Assembly (NCBI GenBank): GCA_013399695.1
Contig: VXAU01001252.1
Location: 62,001 to 126,000, forward strand
Length of the DNA: 64,000 bases
Reading direction: 5' to 3'
Origin: Formicarius rufipectus
Taxonomy: Eukaryota > Chordata > Aves > Passeriformes > Formicariidae
In this document: piece by piece, positions 25,737-36,715 of the stretch
Numbering within the stretch: the first letter of the stretch is position 1
Layout of the letters: each line of letters opens with the position of its first letter
Made by a program: the position numbers and the translations under genes
Notes under the pieces: model-generated
Seen by the model: only the letters and a program-made list of their open reading frames with translations
The model's database searches: none
What the model was told of the DNA's origin: nothing

Positions 25737-25768
25737 ATATACTTACATGCTTTTTAATGTAAGTATAT
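25737..25768. repeat. Perfect 12-bp inverted repeat (hairpin) over a splice donor
   Basis: ATATACTTACAT at 25737-25748 and ATGTAAGTATAT at 25757-25768 are exact reverse complements with an 8-nt loop. On the minus strand, the first arm contains the GTAAGT donor of the candidate exon ending at 25747, and the second arm lies in that exon. If transcribed, the RNA stem would sequester the donor. Confidence 0.85.
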
Positions 25769-25890
25769 AGCTTTTTCCAAAAGGAATCAAAAGCTTCTGG
25801 CAAGTTTGAAAAGCGAGATGACTGATACTGTATTCTAAGTAGGGAAATTAAGACTTCCTCTACTCCTTCATAAATTCTTCTGGAAAGCTG
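25747..25890 (-). CDS. Candidate internal coding exon of the same unrecognised gene
   Basis: On the minus strand this segment is open in one frame and reads, in part, RRIYEGVEEVLISLLRIQ, then SNLPEAFDSFWKKLYTYIKK. It ends exactly at a consensus donor (CAT, then GTAAGTATAT) in phase 0. The start is uncertain: possible acceptors are CTTTCCAG (exon from 25879, one leading base), an upstream GACAG (from 25887, phase 0), or AAACAG (from 25912, one leading base). An in-frame TAA just beyond the last option bounds it. Spliced to 25331-25522 it would give at least 108 continuous codons ending in a stop. A perfect hairpin covers the donor. Function unknown. Confidence 0.38.
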
Positions 25891-25912
25891 TCTATGCTCC
25901 AAGGGCCACAGG

Positions 25913-28900
25913 CTGTTTTATTCTATCTTTCATTATCAAAAGAAGATTGAGAAGTGACTCAATTATAATGTAAAAGCACCTTCATGGGAAGAAAATACAG
26001 GGTAAGAGGGAGCTTTTTCAGCTAGTAGGGAAATGTGTCAGAAGAACCAATGCCTGAAAACTGAAGTTGAAACGAGAAATAAAGCTGCTGGTTTCAAAGT
26101 ACCCACTGGAACTCTCTGCTGGGATTCATGATGGGTTCTGCTTGTCCTGGTGTCTTCAGACCATTCCAAGGTGCCTCTGAACAACATTATCTGTTAATCA
26201 AAGTCTAAGTATTAAATTCAATGCAAGGACATTTTTGTTGTCCAGAAGCTTTTGCTGTGTGAGTTAGGATAGCTGACCTAATAATCTTTTTTTGCCTTGA
26301 CATCTCCAGACCTACGCATTATACTTCCTTGTCCATCACGGTTGAAATTCAACAAATATTTGGTTCTGTCTTGTGAGTCCAAGAGGAAATTACTGATTCC
26401 TTGATTTTTCTAGTATTTCAATTGCATAATAAAGCATTGTCCAAACCAAATGAACACATGCAACTAAAGAATTAACTGTTTATTCTCTCTCATTCACAAA
26501 TATCTGGTTGCTCATATTATGGCTACATTAAGAGTTAATCTTCTCCGAAGTCTGAGTTTGGGCAATACTTCAAATGCACTGCAGCTGTGTGTACTCAGCA
26601 GCGGCTGCCTGGCCCTTGCCAAGGGGACAGTGACTGCCTGTGCAACCCCTTGGACAAGAACATGCCTGTCTCACCCAGACAGCTGAGTGTCTGTGGGTGT
26701 TGGAGATGTGGGAGGGAGAAAATCAGCTTACAGTGCATGGAATCTGGGGGAAGATCTACTTCAACCAGAGCTTACTGTAGTGTCTTATAAGAATAAATGG
26801 GACACTGCAAACTAGCTACAGCTTATCAGCTGTGTGGTTATTACATCTTGTAGTAAAAAATAAACAAAAAAAACCAACCAAAAAAACCCCCTGTGCTGTA
26901 GCTAAACTGCTTTGGCATGGTTCGAGTACAGCTTTGCTCCCACTGTGTGACTCTTTGGACCCAGCAAGCTGCAGAGTGGTGTTTGAATTCATCAGTGTTT
27001 CAAAAGAACATTAAAATTTAACAAGTACATTTAACTAAAAAATCTATATCTAAATAGCACGGAGGTAGTGATAAAAAGGAGGTAATTCAGGCCAAGATAC
27101 TGCATTAGCTTCCCTGTGAATGGACCTTTCAGACAGCACGGAGCCAGGCTGAAGTCACTGAACTAATGCCAGTTTTTTCACTCAGAGCCCAAGGAGCCTG
27201 TGCCTTGGTTTAGAAGGGTGTCATAGCCAGCTCCTTAACATGTTGTGGGGTTTTGGTTGTTTTTTTTTGTTTGTTTGTTTGTTTGTTTTTTTGGGAGAAG
27301 TTAAAAAAAACCCTGAAACAAAAAAACCTCAAACCCTCACAAAGGAAATAAACTCCACTTTTTAGGATGGATTTTTTTGTGCTAGTTCTACAAAGGTCTT
27401 TTGCTGCTAGAGTAGTTTTTTGCAATGCTTTCACCTTCTCCAACATATCCACTGAAATGGGGTAAGAGCGTGGCCAACCCATGTATTACCCCGACTTTCC
27501 ATGACTTTATTAGGGTTGGTTTCTATCTCTAATAACAGAATTTTGTTTCTCTGAGGTGAGGTGAAAATTCTGAAATAGCAGAAAGAAATATTAATTCCAT
27601 GTAACCTTGCACAATTCCTTAGAAGTGTCTACTGCAGCAAGACAGAGAGACTGTCCTTTGCTACCTTCTTCCTACCTCATGCTGAAACACCTCCAAAATG
27701 CTAATGAAACAAAGCACAGATCCTTTAAATTCTTTAATTGTGGATGAAATTAAAATATTTACAGTGTATTGTATTCTGCATACACTGAGTCACCACTGTG
27801 AGTTGTCAGTTCTCTTATAAAAATTACTGAAAATCATTATTTTGTGATTTATTGCCATGGCAGTTTATTTAAAATTAAAAATGAGACCCAGATTTCCTCA
27901 AAGCCTTCACTTCTCAGCTGTTTCAAAACTGAAAGTTAAGAGTGAAAGCTGCTGCCTGACAGTTTTAAACCCCTTTTCCTACATGAGCTGGGGGTGTGCA
28001 GCCTTAGCAGCTCCCAGGGCATACAGGAGCTGGTGAGGGCTGTGAGGACAGACATCTGCACAGACCATTCCTAACTGGCAGTTCTACGCTGTTTCCCCTG
28101 CCTTCCCCCTCAGAAAAGCAGAGTTGTAGGTTGAGGTATCCTGGAGCAACTCCTGTTCTGGGAGAGTCTCCTCCTTGGCTCCTGGATTACAGTAAGGTTG
28201 TTTGGGAGGCTTGGCTGTACACAAAAGTTGGAGAAGGTTTGTTGCTGTTCAGTGTCCTGCTGTTTACAGCTGTGTGGTGAATGTCACTTCCTCCTTTTGA
28301 GAGCTGGGAATTGCCAGATGTTTGCACCCAAGTTTCCAAGCTCTACAGGTCGGGGCAGACCTGGTTGGGCTGTAAAAATTTGGGTGTGCTCTCTTTTGGG
28401 GATGTATGGGTTAAAGCAGACGCAGAATAAAAGTCTAACTATTTAAATGAGTGGCAAAAATCCCATTCACTCTGGATTGTCAAAGCCCCCTAAGATTTGT
28501 GCTCTGTTAATAATTATTACTTGTACATAAAAGTAAACTTCTATATTTAAAACTTATAACTTGGCAACAACAGAATGCACATGTCTGTAATGAGTAACCA
28601 TGTGAGCCTTTTACTCCAGCTCTCCTCCATTCTCATCCTTTTCCATATTTTACCTGCTATTCCTCTGTCCAAATTTTAGACTCTAAGGTCTTCTGGGCAA
28701 AGACTTTTTCTGCTGGCAGAGCAAAGCGCCTCTGTGGCTCTGTGTTAAACAAGGCAAGTATTTTAAATCTAGGAAATCAAATGTTCCTGCTTTTGACAAT
28801 TTCTGAACATGAATGCAAGTGATCAGGCATGCGTGTCTAGAGATGTGCTTTCTACACACACATATTGTTTCCTTTTAAAGACATCTGCATGTACTGAATT

Positions 28901-31900
28901 CAGTCCAGAATTTGGCCTAGAAGTTTACTGTTATTATGCCTCAATTCAGCAAAGCATGACTGTAGGGAGACTTAAGTATACATGTAAGTGCTTTGTTGGA
29001 TGGAGGTCTTTAAGATTTTGTGCATTTATGCTCTTGTAATTTAAAATGAAACATATTATTGAAAGTCTTCAGTTCCTTATTCCTGTCACTTCCTCACTTA
29101 TTTTGATTTATTGTTTATAAATACATGTCTCCTAAATTCTAGATGTTTTTGAAAACAAATTCAAAATACATTGAAATCAAATGTAAAAGCAGTATCTGCT
29201 CTTTTCTGAGCTACAATAATGCCCTCTGTTCAGCAAGCATCACTTTTGTATCTAAACAGCAACCCCCCTATCAAGGCCCTCTATGTCAAAAACTTGGTCT
29301 TTAGCCAAGAGCAAACAGGTCTATTCCAAAGCTGGGGGTTCTTCATGCACAAGCAGCCCTACCCTCTTTGCTTACTGAGGGTGGTAAATGTTGCTGTATC
29401 TGCCCTTCACTGAGCTACCACCACTGATCAAGAGCCTTGTTGAGCGGGTGTTCTGAAGTGCTGCCCTTCCAGTCCTGCCACCATGGGTGATGATGCTTTG
29501 GCTGTTGGTTGGACTTGCTTTTAAGATAGCTATAATTTTCCTTGCAAATTTTAAACCCTGGGGAAGCCTCCTAGCTGCTGCTGTAGCAGAGTGCACCAGG
29601 TCTGCATCGTACTTTGAAACAGAAATGATGCAAGATGGCCAGGCAGTGCCTTCCTTGCAATGTAACCCAATAAATGTGTGTAAACAGACACTGATTAAGA
29701 CTCATCATGTAAATTGATACAGTGCCCAGTTCCGGTTGATTAAAATAGTTAAAATGTCTCCAAAACTATTAGGCAACTAGGTCATTTGATATGGCAAAGG
29801 ATATGGAAATACCTACTTATCTTCTGCTTAGAAGGAGTCTAATCGTCTCAATTTGTTGTGTTTTATAAAGTCAGATCTATTTGTATATGTTTCCTGAAAA
29901 CACAGACTGTATCTTTGGAAGCATTCTACTCATTGGGGCCCGTGGCTGCTTGTCTCAAGGACTGGGGTCATTGTACTTAGGTTTGCTCAAATATTTGAGG
30001 TTTACATTATTCCAAATATGCCTCTAAAGTTTTTTGTTTTCCTTTCCCTAAATAATGACCATAAACATCTAGTGGGAATCTTCAGGTGTCAGAAAATATG
30101 AAGACAACTGACTTTGTTACATTTCCTTTGCTAATGATGCTGTATGAGTTCACCAAAAAGTGGATTTACACCACTGAGCCTAAAGACCTCCATTTTAAGT
30201 GCCACCTGCAGTGGTGGTTTATGAGATGAGGTTTGCTCTCCTGCAAGTTATAATGAGACCACCCAGCCCCAATTACATATGCCATGGATTAGAATTCAGA
30301 TGGTAATAATTTCTCACTATTACCAAGGCCAGATTTGATCTGGTTATGCAAAAAAGTTCCAAACATGCTATGACTCTACTCAGTCTACAGCTTCCAGATA
30401 AATTCTTTCTTAGACAAGCCAACTGAACTTTTCTCCCTTGAGGAGAGTCTGTGACCATGTAGGTACTTTCCCTGAAGCCACAAGGACTGTCTCTGTAACT
30501 GGGATTACATGCTTAAGAAAGGACATGCAGGAATGAATTGTAATATGCTTTTGGTTTGTAGCAGAAGTAGAGGACTGTGGTTTCAGTCATATTCCCATCC
30601 CAGTAGTTTTGTTAAAAAATTAATGTAATGCTCAGTATAATTTGGGATTTTAGTGACCGGAATTAAACAAAACTGATAGGATATCTGGAAACAAAAGATG
30701 TCTTTAGCAACAAAATGCAGTGTTTTAAAGTAGAACAAATGTCAAGAAACAAAACAGAAGGTGAAACAAAGAGAAGATGAATGACAGGGAAACAGGCCTA
30801 AGCTTGTCAGGGAAATGCCCTATTTTCTTATGAGTACATTTGTTAAAGTGTATAAGTATATGTAAATAAATGTAAATAGTTCTCTGAAGTGAATAAGAAA
30901 TTACAATTAAAAGGATAGACAAAGTCATTAATTGAAAGTAATGATAAGACCAAGCTTTACTTCAGCCACAGAAACTGAGGTACAAAGTTTGGGAAGCAAT
31001 CTGGGGCTGCCATGCTGGCTTGCTGCAGTGTAGAGACAGGGATCCACTTATCTGGAGAAATGTCTCTTGATCACAGGTAAAGAAGGCAGTGGGATGCCCA
31101 GTCAGCAGGTACACCTCCTTTGGGCTTGCAGCCTGGAAACCAAAGAACAGCTTTATGAGGCTTTAACAGTGTCAAATTGGCTGCTTCTGCCACAGCAAAA
31201 ATAACAGGGTATAACCTGATCTAGATCAATAATGAGCACAAAAACATACCCAGTAACAGATTATTTAACAAGGCCATTTTTGTTTGAGAATTCTGTGGTT
31301 CTGGCCCAGGTGGCTCGTGCCTGGACCTGTATTAAACATGCTGTCATGGGCTGAAGTCTGGCAGCCTGATTTTAGCTTGCAAAAGTGAAGTGTAGGTCTT
31401 CATAAAAATTCTATGTGCTACCAACTTTGGCCTGTGTATGAATGTTTGCTGGTTCCTATGTATCTTGGTTCTCTCACAAAGAGAGTTTGTGACCAAAACA
31501 CTAGCACAGAAGTCTTGCATTTGTGGTGGGGGAAACCTCTGAATCTGTTCCTTGGGTCTGTAGGAGGGGCTGCTCTCATGCTGCCACCTGCATCACCACT
31601 AAATGGGTGCAGGTGTAAAAGGTTTGGGATAAAGACATCCTTAATGTCACAATCTTCATTTGACACTGTCTGTTTAACAAGCTAAAATAACAAATTTCAT
31701 AGTATCCCTCATACAAATTGCAGAACTTGATTATCCTTTCAATAATGCAGGTACAAATCACCACTGAAGTCAACAGAGTTATTCCAGCTTTAATTCTGGG
31801 ACATATGAGAGGAGATTGAGGCCCTTAAGGTATTTGGTATCTAGGCTATCTTTAGTGATACACTGCCATGATCAGAAAGCTCTCCTCCTTTACAGGGGAA

Positions 31901-32930
31901 AGATGAGGGGAAAAAGCAAAGTGACACTAATCTTTTCCGAGTCAGTCTTTCCTCTTGGGTGTGACTACATGCAGAAAAGCTGGGATTTCCAGGTGATACT
32001 AATCAAAGATGGCAGAAGCAACTACAAAGCATACAAATAAAGCATCCAAGATTCATGTACTAAACCAACCATGACAGTACTCACAGTATAACAGCTAGGA
32101 TACACTCAGCTGTGTTTCTGCAAGGGGCCTGTAACTGTATTGCAGGATAGTAACATGAAAAAAACCCCTGTGTTATTATTAACAAACACATATTAAGATT
32201 AAAGCATAATGCACACTAATAGTTGGTTACCCTGCTTCCAAAGATACCACAGATTTTACATAGATGTCTTTTGTATCAGGAAAAATATAATTTCTGTAGA
32301 TGGTCCCACCAGGAAGCTTATAGTCTGTCCTAGTTTTTTTTTAAATGGTTGCTCCCAGATGTAAGTCGTAATGTGTGTGTCTGCATAGGTATGGGTGATT
32401 TCTGGTAATTTTCTCTATCTTGCCTAAATCCAATACACAAACTCAGGTTCCTTTTCATCACTACTGATGTAGAAACACAAAACACTGTGCTGATGGACTT
32501 TAAGGTCCATTCAGTAGCTTCAAATATAATGTAACAGAAAATCAGGCCCCTTGTTCTCCCCGCAGAGAAACAAATAAGCATCAACCTATTTAACCCTGTG
32601 GAAGAACTGAACCCGAGGGAACATCGGTTTGATGCCTCGCAGGTATCACAGTGTTTTAAACATGGGATATGTGTGTGGACGGATGGCAAGGGAGAGGCTG
32701 AGCTGGTGACACTGAGCACATAAATATTTAACTGTCACCTAGTACCCCTAAACCTACACTTTAAGCATGAGTTAAGGTGTTTAAGCATGTAACCAAAAAA
32801 TGAGTAGCACATTGGTGTCATCCCTGAAGCCTTTTACCTTTGTCTGATGAGAAAAGGCAGGAGAGAGGAACATGCTGATATCAGTACCATGTGCTGATGT
32901 TTTGGACCAACAGCCATATAAAAACCTTAC
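25913..32930. other. Putative introns of the candidate minus-strand gene, or intergenic DNA
   Basis: No firm exon. Two weaker minus-strand open segments have acceptor-like starts. One begins at 31669 after TTAAACAG (about 27 codons, phase 0). The other begins at 27451 after a good pyrimidine tract, CTTACCCCATTTCAG (about 30 codons, DMLEKVKALQKTTLAAK...). The phases of these two match each other, but the second does not join cleanly to the segment at 25.8 kb. A TTTG microsatellite lies at 27253-27292 and an A-rich run at 26857-26890. Otherwise featureless. Confidence 0.4.
27253..27292. repeat. TTTG microsatellite with flanking T runs
   Basis: A T run leads into five GTTT tetranucleotides and a second T run. 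It ends close to an A-rich stretch (27302-27310). Typical slippage-prone simple repeat. Confidence 0.85.
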
Positions 32931-33142
32931 TTGTTCTATGTCTGGACAATGAGAGATGTCTAGTAGTTTGACTCCATTGTCATCATCCAAAGGAAAAATA
33001 CTGGCTGTTGCAGGCTGATTAAACTGAAGGAGATGCAGGCCTTGGTCAGAGTTCTGTAGGCACTGCTCTAAGTAGCCTTCTAGATCTACCAAAGGAGAGG
33101 GCTCATGGACCCAAAAAAGGTCATATCTGCAAAAGGTCATAT
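32931..33142 (-). CDS. Candidate coding exon with duplicated acceptor, unrecognised protein
   Basis: On the minus strand the segment is open for 65-70 codons. It reads DLFWVHEPSPLVDLEGYLEQ, an NSDQGLHLLQFNQ stretch, SIFPLDDDNGVKLLDISH, then CPDIEQ, and stops at a donor, CAA|GTAAGG, in phase 0. The acceptor is ambiguous: a perfect 16-bp tandem duplication gives two TGCAG|ATATGACC sites, with exon starts at 33142 or 33126. These leave two or one leading bases and so need different upstream phases. The acidic, leucine-rich translation looks like real protein, but I know no family with it. It may belong to the same gene as 25331-25890. Chance open frame remains possible. Confidence 0.33.
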
Positions 33143-33146
33143 CTGC
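33115..33146. repeat. Perfect 16-bp tandem duplication
   Basis: AAAAGGTCATATCTGC at 33115-33130 is repeated exactly at 33131-33146. On the minus strand each copy contributes a TGCAG splice-acceptor-like end at the 5' border of the candidate exon. Confidence 0.9.
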
Positions 33147-35399
33147 AACCCGAGGAATATTCATTAGAAAAGTTAATAGTGGTCTTGTTCAGAATAAGAC
33201 CTCTGGATAGGAAAAATACTCAGTTATTTCTGATGGAGTGGAGACAATTATTCTTAAATATTTGCTGGTGCACTTATCCTCATGACAAGTCTCTGTGACT
33301 GTTCTCTTTCCAGAGTGGTGGTGAACAACTTGTAATGAGTATGGGAGAAGGCACAGATTTCTTTGAGCCAGAGCCCTCTGCTGCAGAACTTGACCTCTCC
33401 CAAAGTTTGCTTCTAATCCTCTGCTCTCACAGGTAGAGCTGGCCTGTTCATACCAAAACCCCAAAACATGACACTAATTTCTCATTCTCAAAGCTCATCC
33501 AATTTACCCAGCTTGGTGTTTGGAAGGAGCTCTGCCAGCAGTCTCATCTTCAGTTACAGTATGGGCGTATCTGCCGAGTGCTAATCCAGCTACTTGGAAG
33601 AGAACATGTAAGCTTTGCTTATTTGCCTTTCCCTTACTTAATCACAGAGTTCTCCAGAGTTTTCCCCAAGGTTTTATGAAAATCATCTGGTATGGCATCT
33701 AAAAGATTTAATGGAGTAAACAAGTAAACAAAAATCTGTGGCTTAGAAGGCCAAATTTCAATTTGATTTATTTTATGTTCCATAGAGTTTCGCTGGTGAC
33801 AGTGGTTTAGCAAAGGTTAAAGTGCTAAAGAATGCGACCCAGAGACAGAATCCATGCTCCTCTTTGGCAAATGCTGTATCCCATCTGTTTGTCCCTATTA
33901 GAACGTTTCTTCATTGGCAGATGAAAAACAGTATGTACAAAAGGATGCAGTAAACTATTCCATGCTATCATCAGCACAACCAAATACGAGCAGTCATTAC
34001 TCTGATAGTGATGTAGCCTCTCACTCTGGCCGACTGTCAGAGGCCTTCAAAGCAACACATTCAGTGACTGGAGGCACATGAAATAGCAAAGTCTTTGGAA
34101 CAGGAACCAAGAGAAATTATTGAAGGTCTCTACATTCTATTTAGAAAATAGTGCCTTTTGATACAAAATTCCTACTTTGTGGCTCCTCTTGTTACTTAGG
34201 GGTTTTTTTATGTCAGGCAAAAAACTAAAATCTTAAATAAGGTGCTATATCTTTATGTTGTGCATCTGTTTTATACTCCAGTTAAGTTGAGATGAAACAG
34301 GATCAACTAGAGCATTTAAAATTACTTGTATTTGCAGTACCTCCTCTGCCAGCCCTGAAGTTCAGAAGCAGTTCTAAGCAGAATGAAAGGAAGTTATCGA
34401 CAGTGAGCATTTAGAAGCACCAAAAGATTCATATAACCTATTTAAACTCAAAATATCCTTTTTCTGCTGAGCTGCTTTCTGATGACAATATATCGATGTC
34501 TGGTCCATTCAAAAGATCTAGAGTCCCTGAGTGACAAATGCATGCCAGAGATTTTTAGCTAACTTTCAATTATTCTTGAAGATTATGGATGTAGTTATTT
34601 CAAAACCCAAACAACCCAGCTGCAGTTGCAAATTTTTATTTGCAATATTGGAAGCTGTATTAAAGTCTGGCTAAAAGCTAACTTCCAGCTTGAGTAACCA
34701 TGCTTTGAAAATTGTTTCTGAATTCCTCATCTGTAGAGTTTTAACCAGCTCTTTGAGGGGGATGGGAACCTGGATGTAGAAAATGGCATGGCACATACTA
34801 TGTCATGTGTATAACACAAACAGTGGTTCTGTGGTGTATACAGGGTTAGTTCTGCTCATGGAAAGAAGGAACAGGAGAAGGAAACTCCTGATCTAAACGT
34901 AGGGAAGATGCCCATTTGCAACTATGAAAATATAAGCCTCTCTATTCTGCTGGCAAACAGATAGGCAGGGTGTTCAGAAATCTTGTTCACTTGATCAAGA
35001 GAAAGATGCAGCAGTAAACACAAGGTCTGTGACTGGCACCTACATGATGTTTAGAGTGAAGAAGTTAAAATTCACCTCCTAGAACAGCACCAAGCACACT
35101 GTGAAGCTGCTCAGGCCTCCAGTGTGCACTGCAACTCAGCTCAGTGTTAAAGTGTGGCTCCCTTCCATTGCCACTGTGTTACTCTGTACATGTCTAAAAC
35201 CATTCACGAAATTAGCTAATGAATTTACAGCACACAAAATTACTCCAAGGGCAGCTAGCTGTATGTCCCTTGCTTCCCATGCAGCAAGTTTTCCATGTAG
35301 GCAAGCCCGAGTGTGCTCTAAGTGATTTTAGCGAATGTTTAGCGATCCCCCAGGTCATGGCATCCCACTGTAGGGATGGAACAAGGAGTTAGTAGTGTA
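33147..35399. other. Unassigned DNA between the candidate minus-strand exon and the nested CR1 pair
   Basis: Open segments of 30-55 codons bordered by splice-like signals occur on both strands (for example 33313-33430 plus and the same interval minus; 33921-34081 plus; 34442-34531 minus). They contradict each other and none belongs to a family I know, so I call none. No interspersed repeat is recognised. If the minus-strand gene is real, its 5' exons should lie here or share the URI1 CpG island. Confidence 0.4.
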
Positions 35400-35861
35400 C
35401 AATTGAAAGAGGGGAAATTGAGGTTAGCTATTAGGAAGAAACTCCTTACAGTGAGGGTGGTGAGGCCCTGGTACAGGTTGCCCAAAGAGGTTGTGGATAC
35501 TCCAACCCTGGAAGTGTCCAAGGCCAGGTTGGACGGGGCTCTGAGCAACCTGGTCTGGTGGGAGGTGCCCCTGCTCACGGCAGGGAGGTTGGAACTAGAT
35601 GAGGAGGTTCAGATTAAATATTATAAAAAAGTTTTTATAAAACTTTCCTTCTTTCCGTGAGGTGGTGGACTCACCATCCCTGGAGATACTCACAAGGTGT
35701 CTGGATCTGCTGGCGCTGGGTGATGTGCTTTAGGGACTACAGCAGTAGTGCTGGGTGAACGGCTGGACTCGACGACCTTAACAGTGTCTTCCAACTTCAG
35801 GGACTCTCTGATTCTACCTGTAAGGTCCCTTCCAACCCAAGCCATCCTGTGATTCTATTGA
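35400..35861 (+). mobile_element. CR1 3' fragment, interrupted by a second CR1
   Basis: The outer element follows the CR1 3' end: TGAAAGAGGGGAAATTGAGG, ATTAGGAAGAAACTCCTTAC, GTGAGGGTGGTGAGGCCCTG, GTTGCCCAAAGAGGTTGTGG, CAAGGCCAGGTTGGACGGGG, then GGAGGTGCCCCTGC and GGAACTAGATGA. It breaks off near 35601 and resumes at about 35818 with TAAGGTCCCTTCCAACCC and the terminal TGTGATTCTATTGA. The break falls inside the strongly conserved phrase joining ACTAGATGA to AAGGTCCCTTCC, so the intervening bases are an insertion. Only the last few hundred bases of the element are present, as is usual for CR1. Confidence 0.9.
35602..35817 (+). mobile_element. Nested CR1 3' fragment of another subfamily
   Basis: This insert begins GGAGGTTCAGATTAAATATTA, carries GAGGTGGTGGACTCACCATC, CCTGGAGATACTCA, a GGCGCTGGGTGATGTG segment, GGCTGGACTCGACGACCTTA and GTCTTCCAACTTCAGG, and ends GATTCTACCTG. 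These follow the 3' end of a different CR1 subfamily from the host element. It lies in the same orientation, inside the host's last 60 bp. It must be younger than the host, although it looks more diverged at several positions. Confidence 0.82.
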
Positions 35862-35907
35862 GGGACAGCCCACACTGACCGTGCCTGCTGCACAGCGCTG
35901 ACACCCC

Positions 35908-36130
35908 GAGGGCAGTAACAGGTGTGAGGGCAGTAACGTGTGTAGGAGCAGCAACATGTGCGAGGGTAGCCACAACTTATTGCAAGGGCAGTAAAATGTG
36001 TGAGGGCAGTAACGTGTAGGGGCAGCAGTAACATATGTGAGGGCAGCAAACATGTGCGAGGGTAGGACCTGTGAGGGCAGCCGCAGGATCTGCGAGGGGC
36101 AGGATCGGATGTGCGAGGGGCAGGCTCCGT
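35908..36130. repeat. About 18-bp minisatellite, about 12 units, upstream edge of the URI1 CpG island
   Basis: Units of the form GAGGGCAGTAACGTGTGT follow one another. The first three and the fifth are 18 bp; later ones drift to 15-22 bp and become GC-rich (GAGGGGCAGGATCGGATGTGC). The array starts about 50 bp after the nested CR1 pair and runs into the promoter CpG island. Copies diverge progressively from the CR1 side towards the gene. Confidence 0.85.
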
Positions 36131-36481
36131 GGCGGGGCAGCTCGCTGTCACGAAGCACCCACAGCCCTATCCCTACGCGGCTCCGTGCCCGCTGCAGGCC
36201 CATCCCATCCCCTCCCGTGCCCGGCCGCTCCTCGGGGAGCCCCCGGGGAGCCGTGCGGGGTGCGGGGGCCGGGCCGTGCCGGGCAGGGGGTGTGGAGTGC
36301 CCGCCTCTCTCGGCTCGCAGCGGGCGCGTCCCGTGGGCCGGGCGGGTACCCAGAGTGCAGCGGGCGGCGGCGCGGCCGGGACCCACGGCCGGCACCCCAT
36401 AGCCCCCCGGCCGGCAGCCCACGGCACCCCACAGCCCCCCGGCCGGCACCCGGGAGCCGGGCCCAGGCGGCGCGGCCCAGA

Positions 36482-36620
36482 ATGCGACACTGAGATGCTT
36501 CTTCCCCCGGCAGCGGCGGCTCCCCGGGCCCAGGCGGCGGCGGCCCCCGCGTGGATGCTGCTCTGGAGCCAGCGCTTCGCCCTGCACAAACATTTCTATA
36601 GGACTCATTCGCCCTGCTGA
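36482..36620 (+). promoter_or_regulatory. Upstream ORFs in the presumed URI1 5' leader
   Basis: Two upstream ATGs precede the URI1 start: ATG CGA CAC TGA at 36482-36493, and a 41-codon frame from 36495 to the TGA ending at 36620. The second is Ala/Pro-rich and then contains MLLWSQRFALHKHF. It ends 95 nt before the URI1 ATG. If transcription starts upstream of 36482, both could lower URI1 translation. If it starts downstream, they are irrelevant. Confidence 0.4.
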
Positions 36621-36715
36621 GGAGCTCGGCCCGCACTGGCCGCAGCCCCACACCCTGATCGGCTCCTCCTCCTCCTGCCTGCCCCGCTTCCCCAGACACC
36701 CCCGGCCCGGCCCGC

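Noticed and set aside
33300..33625. Plus-strand coding-like segments (SGGEQLVMSMGEGTDF..., and LQYGRICRVLIQLLGREH ending at GTAAGC)
   Set aside because: Their phases do not join, and the presumed donor of the first is better read as an acceptor (pyrimidine tract plus CACAG). Equally open frames exist on the opposite strand.
33921..34081. Plus-strand 54-codon Ser/Thr-rich frame after a GGCAG acceptor
   Set aside because: The upstream exon would need a matching phase that I could not find. The composition alone is not evidence.
35376..35660. 94-codon plus-strand frame at 35.4 kb
   Set aside because: It is translated CR1 3' sequence, not a host gene.
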